DNA from: Achromobacter sp. UMC71
Lineage (GTDB): Bacteria; Pseudomonadota; Gammaproteobacteria; Burkholderiales; Burkholderiaceae_B
DNA length: 64,000 bases
Direction: 5' to 3'
NCBI RefSeq assembly: GCF_014170305.1
Contig: NZ_LZZT01000031.1
Coordinates: 372,001 to 436,000 of the forward strand
The notes beneath the pieces were generated by a model, which saw only the letters and a list, made by a program, of their open reading frames with translations, was not told the DNA's origin and did no database searches. Positions 25,939 to 34,508 of this stretch are shown here, piece by piece. How positions within the stretch are numbered: position 1 is the stretch's first letter; every line of letters starts with the position of its first letter. The position numbers and the translations under genes are program-made.

Positions 25939-27285
25939 CTACAGCGCGGCCAGCGTCTCGTCCAGCGCCGCGACCAGCACATCGGCGTCGGCAGCGGAAA
26001 ATGGCAGCGGCGGGCGGATCTTCAGCGTGTTGGCGTGCTCGCCGGCGCTGCCGGTCAGCACCTGCCGGTCGCGCAGGCCATTGACCACGCGCGCAGCCTC
26101 TTGCGTGGCCGGCTCGCGCGTGCGGCGGTCGCGCACCAGCTCGACGCCGATGAACAACCCCGCGCCGCGCACGTCGCCGATCAGGTCGTGGCGCTTGGCC
26201 AGCCCTTGCAGCCGCTCGCGCAAATAGTGGCCGACCCGTTCGGCGTGCGGCATCAGCGCTTCTTCCTGCACCGTGCGCAACACGGCCAGCCCGGCTGCGG
26301 CCGAGACGGGATTGCCACCGAAGGTGTTGAAGTAGCGCCCGTTGCGGCCGAACGCCTCCAGCACTTGCGGCCGCGCGGCCACTGCGGCCACCGGATGACC
26401 GTTGCCCAGCGGCTTGCCCATGGTGACCAGGTCCGGCTCGACGCCGTGGCGCATGAAGCCCCACATCGCCTGGCCGGTACGGCCCATGCCGGCCTGCACT
26501 TCGTCGGCAATGAACAGGCCCCCGGCATCGTGGATGGCCTGGACGGCCTCGCGCAGAAAACCCGCCGGCGCGGCCTGCACGCCATCGCTGGAGAATATGG
26601 TGTCGACCAGCAGCGCGGCCGGACGCAGGCCTTGCGCCGCCAGGTCCGCGACCGCCTCGCGCACGGCTTGCGCCAGCGCCGGGCCCACGGCGTCGGCGCC
26701 CTGGCGATAGGTGTCCGGCGCGGTCACGGTGCGCACGGTCTGTCCCAACGTCACATAGCGGCCCAGCGAGGGCGACGCCTGCGCGATGGACAGCGTCACG
26801 CCGTGATAGGCAAAGCGCGTCACGATCAGGCCTGTGCCGCCGGTATGCGCCTGCGCGATGCGCAGCGCCAGATCGTTGGCCTCGCTGCCGGTGCAGGTGA
26901 ACATCACCTGCCCCAGGCCGGGCGGAAACGTCGCCAGCAACTGCTCGGCGTAGTCCAGCACCGTTTCGTGCACATAGCGGGTGTGCGTGTTCAGCACCGA
27001 GGCCTGCCGCGTGATCGCCTGGACCACGGCTGGATGGCAATGACCCAGCGGCACCACGTTGTTGTAGGCGTCCAGATACGGCTTGCCCTGCGCGTCGTAC
27101 AGCCACACGCCCTCGCCACGCACGAGGTGAAGGGGCGAATCGTAGAACAGGCGGTAGGCCGGCCCCAGCAATTGCTGGCGGCGGGCGATCAGCGCCGCGG
27201 TGTGGGCGGCGCCGTCGGCGGCGGCGCGGCAAGGGGCGTTTTGAGACAAGGCGGCAGCGGGCGCGCCGGGTTGCGTCACAGACAT
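25939..27285 (-). CDS. Class III PLP enzyme, possible phospho-lyase of the AGXT2L type
   Basis: 448 aa fold-type I, class III aminotransferase family. Asp of DEVQAGMGRTG is D261 and the PLP Lys is K291 in TMGKPLGNGHP. Substrate-side segments are YNNVVPLGHCHP, CTGSEANDLALR and FNTFGGNPVSAAAG. Its operon partner is an APH-fold kinase. That pairing is known for ethanolamine-phosphate and 5-phosphohydroxylysine phospho-lyases and their kinases, so it may eliminate phosphate and ammonia rather than transaminate. AGGAGG precedes the chosen ATG. It is the last gene of the GntR operon. Confidence 0.85.
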   Translation of the reverse strand: MSVTQPGAPAAALSQNAPCRAAADGAAHTAALIARRQQLLGPAYRLFYDSPLHLVRGEGVWLYDAQGKPYLDAYNNVVPLGHCHPAVVQAITRQASVLNTHTRYVHETVLDYAEQLLATFPPGLGQVMFTCTGSEANDLALRIAQAHTGGTGLIVTRFAYHGVTLSIAQASPSLGRYVTLGQTVRTVTAPDTYRQGADAVGPALAQAVREAVADLAAQGLRPAALLVDTIFSSDGVQAAPAGFLREAVQAIHDAGGLFIADEVQAGMGRTGQAMWGFMRHGVEPDLVTMGKPLGNGHPVAAVAARPQVLEAFGRNGRYFNTFGGNPVSAAAGLAVLRTVQEEALMPHAERVGHYLRERLQGLAKRHDLIGDVRGAGLFIGVELVRDRRTREPATQEAARVVNGLRDRQVLTGSAGEHANTLKIRPPLPFSAADADVLVAALDETLAAL

Positions 27286-27298
27286 GGTCACCGCCCTC

Positions 27299-28351
27299 CT
27301 ATTGAATGTCACATGCCGCGCGCAGGCGCGCGCGCGCCGCGTCGCGGTCGATGCCGTCGCAGGCCTGCAGCCTGGCCCAGGACACGGCGTTGTTGCGCAG
27401 GATGTAGCCGCTGTTCTCGGGATAACGCGCCGCGCGCCAGCCGCCGATGGCGACCACCATCACCAACCGCGCCACCATCAGGTCGAACAGCACGTCCAGT
27501 TCGGCCGGCGTCAGCGGGCTGACGGCGTGATACGCCGCGGTGAAGGCCACCGCGGGCGCCAGCGCGTCGTCGCCCGGCTCCAGCTGATACGACGCCGCCA
27601 CCGCCACGTCATTGACCAGCGGCGCGCGCACCATGTCGCCGAAATCCAGGATGCCGGCGATGCGGTCCGGGTCGGCGGGATCGACCAGCACGTTGTACAG
27701 GTTCAGGTCGTTGTGGATGGCCTGGGCGCGCAGCCCCGGCAGCGCCGGCTTGGCGTGGTCGACAAAGCGCGCCAGGCCGCGTTCGGCCAGCGCCCGCCGC
27801 GCGGGATCGGCCACATGCGCGAGCAGGGGCGCCACTTCGTCCGTGCGCTGGATGTCCCAGGGCAGGTCCAGCGCGCCGGCCGGATGTTCGAAGCCGCGCA
27901 GGGCCAGCCCCAGCCGCGCCAGCGTGCGCGCCAGGTTGCCGCGCTGCGCCGCCGAGCGCGGTGCGTCCGGCAGCGGCAGCCCCGGCAGGTAGGTGAACAG
28001 CCGCAGCACGCGCGGCGGCGCAGCGGGCGTTTCCAGCCAGACGCACGGCTCGCCGCTGGCGGCCAGCATCACGCGCTGCACCGGCAGGCCCGGATCGGCC
28101 TGCTCGATATGGCGTAACGCGCGCGCCTGGAAGTCCGCCACGCGCGCATCTTCGGCCGGGTGCGAGAACTTCAGCACATATTCGCAGCCGTCGCCGGCGC
28201 GCAGGTGGAAATTGCGGTCGCGCTCGCCGGCCAGCCGGCGCACGTCGGCAACGATGCCGAAGTGGCGCCGCGCCAGCTGCGCGGCCTGCGCCTCGCCGAT
28301 ATCCGGCGAGGCCGCGGCCAACACGTCCTGGGCGCAGTCCTGATCGATCAT
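27299..28351 (-). CDS. APH-fold kinase, possibly hydroxylysine-kinase-like
   Basis: 350 aa. Aminoglycoside phosphotransferase/homoserine-kinase-like fold: catalytic loop AIHNDLNLYNVLV (D215), metal-binding ILDFGDM (D237) and a nucleotide-site Lys in YVLKFSHP. Close relatives include human hydroxylysine kinase (AGPHD1), and such kinases often neighbour class III PLP phospho-lyases, as here. It therefore probably phosphorylates a hydroxyl on an amino compound that the next enzyme then cleaves. It lies 10 nt after the deacetylase gene and 13 nt before the PLP enzyme. Confidence 0.8.
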   Translation of the reverse strand: MIDQDCAQDVLAAASPDIGEAQAAQLARRHFGIVADVRRLAGERDRNFHLRAGDGCEYVLKFSHPAEDARVADFQARALRHIEQADPGLPVQRVMLAASGEPCVWLETPAAPPRVLRLFTYLPGLPLPDAPRSAAQRGNLARTLARLGLALRGFEHPAGALDLPWDIQRTDEVAPLLAHVADPARRALAERGLARFVDHAKPALPGLRAQAIHNDLNLYNVLVDPADPDRIAGILDFGDMVRAPLVNDVAVAASYQLEPGDDALAPAVAFTAAYHAVSPLTPAELDVLFDLMVARLVMVVAIGGWRAARYPENSGYILRNNAVSWARLQACDGIDRDAARARLRAACDIQ

Positions 28352-28361
28352 GGCGGGTTCC

Positions 28362-29390
28362 TCAGGCGGCGGAATCGAAGCCGCGCAGCGCGCTGGCCAG
28401 ATTGGGGCCGAGGTCGTCGGACAGATAGCCGCCTTCCTGCACCAGCACGGTGGGCAGGCCCAGCCTGGCCACTTCGGCCAGGATGCGGCCGAAGCCCTCA
28501 GTGGTGACCGCCAGCCCCTTGTAGGGGTCGCGTTCGTGGGCGTCCAGCCCCAGCGCCACCACCAGCGCGCCCGGCGCGAAAGCCTGGATGTCCAGGCACA
28601 CGCGGCGCAGCGCGGCCAGGTAGCCGTCATCGCCCGTGCCCACCGGCAGCGGGCGGTTGATGTTGTAGCCCAGGCCGTCGCCTTCGCCGGTTTCATGGGC
28701 GTGGCCGACGAAGAACGGCGTGGTGTTGTGCGCGTCGGCATGCATCGACACCGTCAGCACGTCGGCGCGGCGATAGAAGATGCCTTGGGTGCCGTTGCCG
28801 TGGTGCACGTCCAGGTCCAGGATGGCGACCCGGCGGTGCGCGGTGCGCAGGTGCTGGGCCGCGATGGCGGCGTTGTTCAGGTAACAGAAGCCGTTGGCGC
28901 GATCCACATAGGCATGGTGGCCGGGCGGGCGGCACAGCGCGTAGGCGCTGCGTTCACCGTCCAGCACCAACTGGGCGGCATGGGTGGCGCAGTGCGCCGA
29001 CCAGGCGGCCGCTTCCCAGGTGCCCGCGCCAATGGGGCAGGCCGTGTCGCCCATGTGGTAGCCGGCCAGGCCGACGATGTGCTCGGGGTAGGTGCAGGGC
29101 TGGCCCGGAAACGGATGGACGTTGGCCACCACTTCTTCCGAAGCGTCGGGCAATTCGCGCCAGCGCGCATAAGCCGTTTCCAGAAAGCGCAGGTACTGCG
29201 GCGTATGCACGGCCGCGCGCGGCGCCGCACCGTGGTCGTCCGGCGTGATGATCCGGTGGCCGTCACGCTCCACCGCCGCCAGCAGGCGGGCACCGCGCTC
29301 GGGCTGTTCGTTGCTGCGCTTGACCTTGCCGCGCACGATGAAAAACTGCGGATCATGAAGCTGGTGCTTATCGCTGTAGACGACTTTCAT
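28362..29390 (-). CDS. Histone deacetylase-family acetylpolyamine amidohydrolase
   Basis: 342 aa, the same length as Mycoplana acetylpolyamine amidohydrolase as I recall it, and similar along the whole chain. Catalytic features are the His pair in RPPGHHAYVD (158-159) and zinc ligands D194 and H196 in LDLDVHHGNGTQ, with D283 in GLDAHERDP. It removes acetyl groups from small amines. The start overlaps the GntR stop by four bases (ATGA). With the kinase and PLP enzyme downstream it suggests that an N-acetylated amino compound is the pathway's entry substrate. Confidence 0.85.
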   Translation of the reverse strand: MKVVYSDKHQLHDPQFFIVRGKVKRSNEQPERGARLLAAVERDGHRIITPDDHGAAPRAAVHTPQYLRFLETAYARWRELPDASEEVVANVHPFPGQPCTYPEHIVGLAGYHMGDTACPIGAGTWEAAAWSAHCATHAAQLVLDGERSAYALCRPPGHHAYVDRANGFCYLNNAAIAAQHLRTAHRRVAILDLDVHHGNGTQGIFYRRADVLTVSMHADAHNTTPFFVGHAHETGEGDGLGYNINRPLPVGTGDDGYLAALRRVCLDIQAFAPGALVVALGLDAHERDPYKGLAVTTEGFGRILAEVARLGLPTVLVQEGGYLSDDLGPNLASALRGFDSAA

Positions 29391-30112
29391 GGCTTGACGC
29401 TGCCCCTTGGTTTTTCGCCCGCCGCGCCATGCTGCGAGACGAACAGGTTGCGGACGTGCTCCCAGGCATCGTCCAGATGAACCTTCATGCAGGCCTGAGC
29501 AGCCTGCACGTCACGCCGCGCCAACGCGTCCAGGATCGGTTGGTGCGTGGACGCGACCAGCTCCGGATCTTGGTAGACGTTGTCGATCAGCGAAATGATC
29601 ATGCGCATTTCGGTCTGGGTGCTGGAGAACAGGCGCAGCAAATACGCATTGCCCGACAGCTCGCAGATCAGGGTGTGGAAACTCAGGTCCAGCTCGATGC
29701 GGCGATGCTGCGGCGCATCGGCCGCCTCGGCGATCATCCGCTGCAGCAACTGGGTCAGGCGCGCCAGGCCGGCGGCGTCGGCGTGCTCGCAGGCGGCGGC
29801 CACGGCGGTCAACTCAAGGCTCAGGCGCACCTGGAACAGATCGTCGATCTCGCGCACCGACATCTCGCGCACGAAAAAGCCGCGCCGCGGCTTGGACACC
29901 AGAATGCCCTGGCGCTCCAGCCGGCGCGAAGCCTCGCGCACCGGCGCCCGGCTGATCGCCATCTGGCGGGCGATCTCGGCTTCGACCACGCGGCTGCCCG
30001 GTGGCAGCCGGCCCTGCACGATGGCCTGGGTGAGCCGGTCTTCGACCACGCCGACCAGGTCGGGAACATTGACGGATTCAAAAGCGTTAAGGGCGGCCGG
30101 GGTTTCAGGCAT
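29387..30112 (-). CDS. GntR-family (FadR/FCD) transcriptional regulator
   Basis: 241 aa. The N-terminal winged helix spans about 20-75: VVEDRLTQAIVQGRLPPGSR, EAEIARQMAISRAPVREASR, RRGFFVREMS. The C-terminal FCD effector domain has the usual Asp/His pattern (ELDLSFHTLIC). FCD members often sense carboxylates bound to a metal. It is the first gene of the leftward operon. A 14-bp palindrome between it and the divergent aldolase-ABC operon is its probable site, so it may control both directions. Confidence 0.9.
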   Translation of the reverse strand: MPETPAALNAFESVNVPDLVGVVEDRLTQAIVQGRLPPGSRVVEAEIARQMAISRAPVREASRRLERQGILVSKPRRGFFVREMSVREIDDLFQVRLSLELTAVAAACEHADAAGLARLTQLLQRMIAEAADAPQHRRIELDLSFHTLICELSGNAYLLRLFSSTQTEMRMIISLIDNVYQDPELVASTHQPILDALARRDVQAAQACMKVHLDDAWEHVRNLFVSQHGAAGEKPRGSVKP

Positions 30113-30196
30113 GGCGAGTCTCTGTCTGGGGTAAATGCGCTTGGCGCGTCAGCTATATAGCACCCCGTTTTTTCGCAGCATATCAGTGTTACTGCT

Positions 30197-30210
30197 AACT
30201 GTCGACAGTT
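30197..30210. promoter_or_regulatory. Perfect 14-bp palindrome, likely GntR operator
   Basis: AACTGTCGACAGTT is its own reverse complement. It lies 84 nt from the GntR start and 64 nt from the class II aldolase start, in the divergent region, placed to control both operons. Confidence 0.6.
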
Positions 30211-30274
30211 GACGATCGACGCATAATGCCCAGCATCCGGCCCGCCGCCGCAGCCCCCCATCAAGGACGCATCA

Positions 30275-31042
30275 ATGGCCCACTCCCAGGAATCCGCGCA
30301 GCCGATCAGCGCGGCGGAACAACAGACTCGCCGCGACCTGGCGGCGTGCTATCGCCTCATTGCCCATTTCGGCATGGACGACAGCATCTACACGCATATC
30401 TCGGCGCGCGTGCCGGGCGAGGAAGGCGCCTTCCTGATCAATCCGTACGGCCACCTGTTCCGCGACATCACGCCCGAATCGCTGGTCAAGGTCGGCTTCG
30501 ACGGCCGCCCGGTGGCCCCCACGCCCTACGACGTCAACCCGGCCGGCTTCACCATCCATAGCGCCGTGCACATGGGCCGCCCCGACGCGGGCTGCGTGCT
30601 GCACACCCATACCGTGGCCGGCGTAGCCGTGTCGTCGCTGGCCTGCGGCCTGCAACCGGTGAACCAATGGGCGCTGCAGTTCTACAACCGCGTGGCGTAC
30701 CACGACTACGAAGGCATCGCCCTGGATCTGGACGAACGCGAGCGCCTGGTCGCCGACCTGGGCCCGCACAACGCGATGATCCTGCGCAACCACGGCCTGC
30801 TCACCACGGGCGCCACGGTTGCCCAGGCCTTCATCCTGATGCTCAACCTGGACCGCGCCTGCCGCGTGCAGCTGGCAATCCAGTCCACCGGCCAGGCGAC
30901 CTACCCCGTCAGCCCGCAGGTCAGCGAAAAGACCGCGCGCCAGTACGCCAGCGGCGACACCAACCGCCTGCCCGGCGCCCCGGACCCCAGCGAACGCGAA
31001 TGGCGCGCGCTGTTGAAACTCGTCGAACCCGCCGGCGCCTGA
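30275..31042 (+). CDS. Class II aldolase/adducin-family protein
   Basis: 255 aa. The class II aldolase fold is shown by DDSIYTHISARVPG, FLINPYGHLFRDI, the zinc-ligand stretch CVLHTHTVAG and a further His in ILRNHGLLTTG. Members cleave phospho-sugars such as fuculose-1-phosphate or act as decarboxylases, and many have no known substrate. It is the first gene of the rightward operon that continues with an ABC importer. Confidence 0.85.
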   Translation: MAHSQESAQPISAAEQQTRRDLAACYRLIAHFGMDDSIYTHISARVPGEEGAFLINPYGHLFRDITPESLVKVGFDGRPVAPTPYDVNPAGFTIHSAVHMGRPDAGCVLHTHTVAGVAVSSLACGLQPVNQWALQFYNRVAYHDYEGIALDLDERERLVADLGPHNAMILRNHGLLTTGATVAQAFILMLNLDRACRVQLAIQSTGQATYPVSPQVSEKTARQYASGDTNRLPGAPDPSEREWRALLKLVEPAGA

Positions 31043-31094
31043 CCGCGCCGCGCTCCCCTTCCCGCCACCCCGGCCCCGTCACCAGGAGAACCTC

Positions 31095-32660
31095 ATGAAC
31101 CGACGCGACTTTCTGATTTCAAGCGCTGCCGCGGCCGGCTGGTGGAGCGGCGCCGCCGCCCTGCCCGCCTGGGCCGCGGCCGCGCGCAATGGCGTGCTGA
31201 ACATCGCCGTGCAACCCGAGCCACCCGGCCTGATGCTGGGCATCGTGCAGAACGGCCCGACGCAGATGATCGGCGGCAACATCTACGAAAGCCTGTTGCG
31301 CTACGACGAAAAGCTGGAGCCCATGCCGGGCCTGGCCGCGTCCTGGACGGTCAACGACACCGCCACCGTCTACACCTTCACGCTCAAGCAGGGCGTGTTG
31401 TGGCATGACGGCAAGCCCTTCACCGCGCACGACGTGGTCTTCAGCGTCGACCAGTTCCTGCGCAAGACCCAGTCGCGGCTGCGCGCCGGCCTGGCCTTCG
31501 TCGACAGCATCAAGGCGCTGGACGACCACACCGTCGAATTCCGCCTGCCGCGCCCGTTCGGCCCTTTCCTGGGCCTGTTCGAAAGCGGCACCATGCCCAT
31601 GGTCCCGCGCCATATCTACGAAGGCACCGACTACCTGAACAACCCGGCCAATAACACGCCCATCGGCACCGGCCCCTACAAGTTCAAGGAATGGCGCCGC
31701 GGCTCCTACATACAGCTGGTGCGCAACGAGCAATACCATGAGCCCGGCCTGCCCAGCGTGGAGACGGTGTACTTCCACGTCATTCCCGACGCCGCCTCGC
31801 GCGCCGCCGCGTTCGAATCCGGCAAGCTGGATGTGCTGCCCGGCGGCACCGTCGAATACTTCGACATCGCCCGCTTGAAGAGCCTGCCCAATGTGGACAT
31901 CACCACCAAGGGCTGGGAATTCTTCGGCCCGCACTCCTTTCTTTGGCTGAACAACCGCCATCCGCTGCTGGGCGATGTGCGCGTGCGCCGCGCCATCATG
32001 TATGCGCTGGACCGCGAAGCCATGCGCAACGTGGCCTGGTACGGCTTTGGCAAAGTGGCGACCGGCCCGTTCAACAGCAGCGTGCGCTACCACACCGACG
32101 ACGTCACGCGCTATCCGCGCGACGTGGCGCGCGCCAAGCAATTGCTCAAGGAAGCTGGCTACAAGGGCCAGACCCTGCGCCTGCTGCCGCTGCCCTATGG
32201 CGAGACCTGGCAGCGCTTCGCCGAAATCGTCCGGCAGAACCTGGCCGAAGCCGGCATCAAGTTGGAAATGACGGCCACCGACGTCGCCGGCTGGAGCGAA
32301 AAGACCGCCAACTGGGACTACGACATCGCCTTCTGCTACCTGTACCAGTATGGCGACGCGGCCCTGGGCGTCAGCCGCAACTACCTCACGTCCACGATCG
32401 CCAAAGGCTCGCCCTGGAACAACGTCGAGGGCTACAGCAACCCCAAGGTCGACGACCTGTTCGAACGCGGCGCGCGCGAAGCCGACCCCGAGGCCCGCCG
32501 CAAGCTGTACGAAGAAGTCCAGCGCGTCCTGGTCGACGACGTGCCGGTGGCCTGGCTGCTGGAATTGCAGTTCCCCACGCTGTATCGCAACAACGTCAAG
32601 AACCTGATCAATTCAGGCATCGGCTTGAACGACAGCCTCGCGCGCGCCACGCTGGCCTGA
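31095..32660 (+). CDS. ABC transporter solute-binding protein, peptide/opine family
   Basis: 521 aa SBP family 5 (DppA/OppA type). The N-terminus MNRRDFLISSAAAAGW has a twin-arginine pattern and a cut site near AWA-AA, so export may go through Tat. Family segments are NIYESLLRYDEKLEPMPGLA, SWTVNDTATVYTFTLKQGV, WHDGKPFTAHDVVFS and VRRAIMYALDREA. The ligand is unknown. The neighbouring genes suggest an amino or acetyl-amino compound rather than plain peptides. Confidence 0.92.
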   Translation: MNRRDFLISSAAAAGWWSGAAALPAWAAAARNGVLNIAVQPEPPGLMLGIVQNGPTQMIGGNIYESLLRYDEKLEPMPGLAASWTVNDTATVYTFTLKQGVLWHDGKPFTAHDVVFSVDQFLRKTQSRLRAGLAFVDSIKALDDHTVEFRLPRPFGPFLGLFESGTMPMVPRHIYEGTDYLNNPANNTPIGTGPYKFKEWRRGSYIQLVRNEQYHEPGLPSVETVYFHVIPDAASRAAAFESGKLDVLPGGTVEYFDIARLKSLPNVDITTKGWEFFGPHSFLWLNNRHPLLGDVRVRRAIMYALDREAMRNVAWYGFGKVATGPFNSSVRYHTDDVTRYPRDVARAKQLLKEAGYKGQTLRLLPLPYGETWQRFAEIVRQNLAEAGIKLEMTATDVAGWSEKTANWDYDIAFCYLYQYGDAALGVSRNYLTSTIAKGSPWNNVEGYSNPKVDDLFERGAREADPEARRKLYEEVQRVLVDDVPVAWLLELQFPTLYRNNVKNLINSGIGLNDSLARATLA

Positions 32661-32691
32661 ACCGCGCCGATCCAGACTGGGGGAATGCCGC

Positions 32692-33666
32692 ATGAAGAAA
32701 CTCGCTTACCTGATGCGCCGCATCGTGCAGGGCCTGCTGGTGCTGGCCCTGATCGCGGTCATCAATTTCCTGCTGATCCGCGCCGCGCCCGGCGATCCGG
32801 CCACCGTCATGGCCGGGGAAGCCGGCGCTTCCGACGAAGTCTTCATGGCGCAGGTACGCGAACGCTTCGGACTGGACAAGCCCCTGCCGCAGCAACTGGC
32901 CACCTATCTGAGCCACGCCGCGCGGCTGGACCTGGGGGATTCGTACCGGCAGCAACGTCCGGTCATGAGCCTGATCGGCGAACGCCTGCCGGCCACGCTG
33001 CTCCTGACGCTGACCGCCTTCGTCGTGTCATTGACCGCGGGAGTGGCGCTAGGCGCCTGGACCAGTGCCCGCGCGGGGTCCTGGCTGGACAGCCTGGTCA
33101 GCACACTCTCGATGCTGTTCTACGCCACGCCGCTGTTCTGGCTGGCGCTGATGGGGGTGCTGCTGTTCTCGGTAAAGCTGGAATGGCTGCCGGGCTTCGG
33201 TTTTGAAACGGTGGGGGCGGGCCATGCGGGGCTGGCGCGCGTGGCCGATATCGCCAGCCACCTGGTGCTGCCGGCCGCCACGCTGGCGCTGTTCTACATG
33301 GCCGTGTATGCCCGCATGACGCGCACGGCCATGCTGGAGGTGGCGCAGATGGACTTCGTCAAGACCGCCCGCGCCAAGGGGCTGTCGCCGCGCCGCATCC
33401 AGCGCCGCCACATCCTCCGGAACGCGCTGCTGCCGGTCATCACCCTGGCCGGCATCCAGGCCGGCTCGATGGTGGGCGGCACGGTGCTGATCGAAACCGT
33501 GTTCGCGTGGCCCGGCATCGGCCGGCTGATGTTCGATGCCCTGGTGCAGCGCGACTACAACCTGCTGCTGGGCACGTTCCTGGTCACCGCGGCACTGGCC
33601 GTGGCCTTCAACATCATCACCGACCTGCTCTACACGCTGGCCGATCCGAGGATAGAACTGCAATGA
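32692..33666 (+). CDS. ABC transporter permease, DppB type
   Basis: 324 aa with six predicted helices. The N-terminus is YLMRRIVQGLLVLALIAVIN with the usual RAAPGDPA after the first helix. The EAA-like loop reads TARAKGLSPRRIQRRHILRN and WPGIGRLMFDALVQRDYNLL follows near the end. It overlaps the next permease gene by four bases (ATGA). Confidence 0.93.
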   Translation: MKKLAYLMRRIVQGLLVLALIAVINFLLIRAAPGDPATVMAGEAGASDEVFMAQVRERFGLDKPLPQQLATYLSHAARLDLGDSYRQQRPVMSLIGERLPATLLLTLTAFVVSLTAGVALGAWTSARAGSWLDSLVSTLSMLFYATPLFWLALMGVLLFSVKLEWLPGFGFETVGAGHAGLARVADIASHLVLPAATLALFYMAVYARMTRTAMLEVAQMDFVKTARAKGLSPRRIQRRHILRNALLPVITLAGIQAGSMVGGTVLIETVFAWPGIGRLMFDALVQRDYNLLLGTFLVTAALAVAFNIITDLLYTLADPRIELQ

Positions 33667-34508
33667 ACAACGGATTCTGGCGGCGTTTCCGCCGCAATAA
33701 AGGCGCGTTGGCCGGCCTGGCCGTGATGGCGGCGGTGCTGCTGCTGGCGCTGGCCGCGCCGCTGGTGGCCGCGCACGATCCCTGGGCCATGGTGCAGCGC
33801 CCCTTCCTGCCGCCGCTGGACATGGGCGGCCTGCCGTTCGGCACCGACACCATGGGCCGCGACATCGGTTCGGGCCTGGCCTACGGCGCGCGCATCTCGC
33901 TGCTGATCGGCCTGATCTCCACGCTGGCGGGCTTGCTCATCGGCGTGTCGGTCGGCGCGCTGGCCGGCTACTACGGCGGCTGGATCGATACCGGCCTGAT
34001 GCGCTTTACCGAGCTGTTCCAGGCCATTCCCAGCTTCGCACTGGCCATTGTGCTGGTGGCGATATTCCAGCCCTCGGTCGGGTCCATCGTGACCGCCATC
34101 GCGCTGGTGTCGTGGCCACCCGTCGCCCGGCTGGTGCGCAGCGAGTTCCTGACGCTGCGCCACCGCGATTTCGTGCATGCCGCCCATCTGGCCGGCGAAT
34201 CCAACCTGCGCATCATCATCACGCAGATCCTGCCCAACGCCGCCGCCCCCATCGTCGTGATGGGCTCGCTGATGGTGGCCACCGCCATCCTGCTGGAATC
34301 GAGCCTGAGCTTCATGGGCCTGGGCGACCCCAACGTGATGAGCTGGGGCTACATGATCGGCGCGGCCCGCACCGCGCTGCGCCAAGCCTGGTGGATCAGC
34401 CTGTTCCCCGGCGTGGCCATCCTGCTGACGGTGCTGGCGCTGAACCTGATCGGGGAAGGCCTGAGCGACGGCCTGAACACCCGGCTGGACCCGAGGAGCC
34501 GCGCATGA
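33663..34508 (+). CDS. ABC transporter permease, DppC type
   Basis: 281 aa. The N-terminal FRRNKGALAGLAVMAAVLLLA is typical of DppC proteins, followed by FGTDTMGRDI and the EAA loop LTLRHRDFVHAAHLAGE. The start at 33663 overlaps the dppB-type stop, and its own stop overlaps the ATPase gene, so the three are translationally coupled. An in-frame start further upstream lies inside the other permease and is rejected. Confidence 0.93.
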   Translation: MNNGFWRRFRRNKGALAGLAVMAAVLLLALAAPLVAAHDPWAMVQRPFLPPLDMGGLPFGTDTMGRDIGSGLAYGARISLLIGLISTLAGLLIGVSVGALAGYYGGWIDTGLMRFTELFQAIPSFALAIVLVAIFQPSVGSIVTAIALVSWPPVARLVRSEFLTLRHRDFVHAAHLAGESNLRIIITQILPNAAAPIVVMGSLMVATAILLESSLSFMGLGDPNVMSWGYMIGAARTALRQAWWISLFPGVAILLTVLALNLIGEGLSDGLNTRLDPRSRA

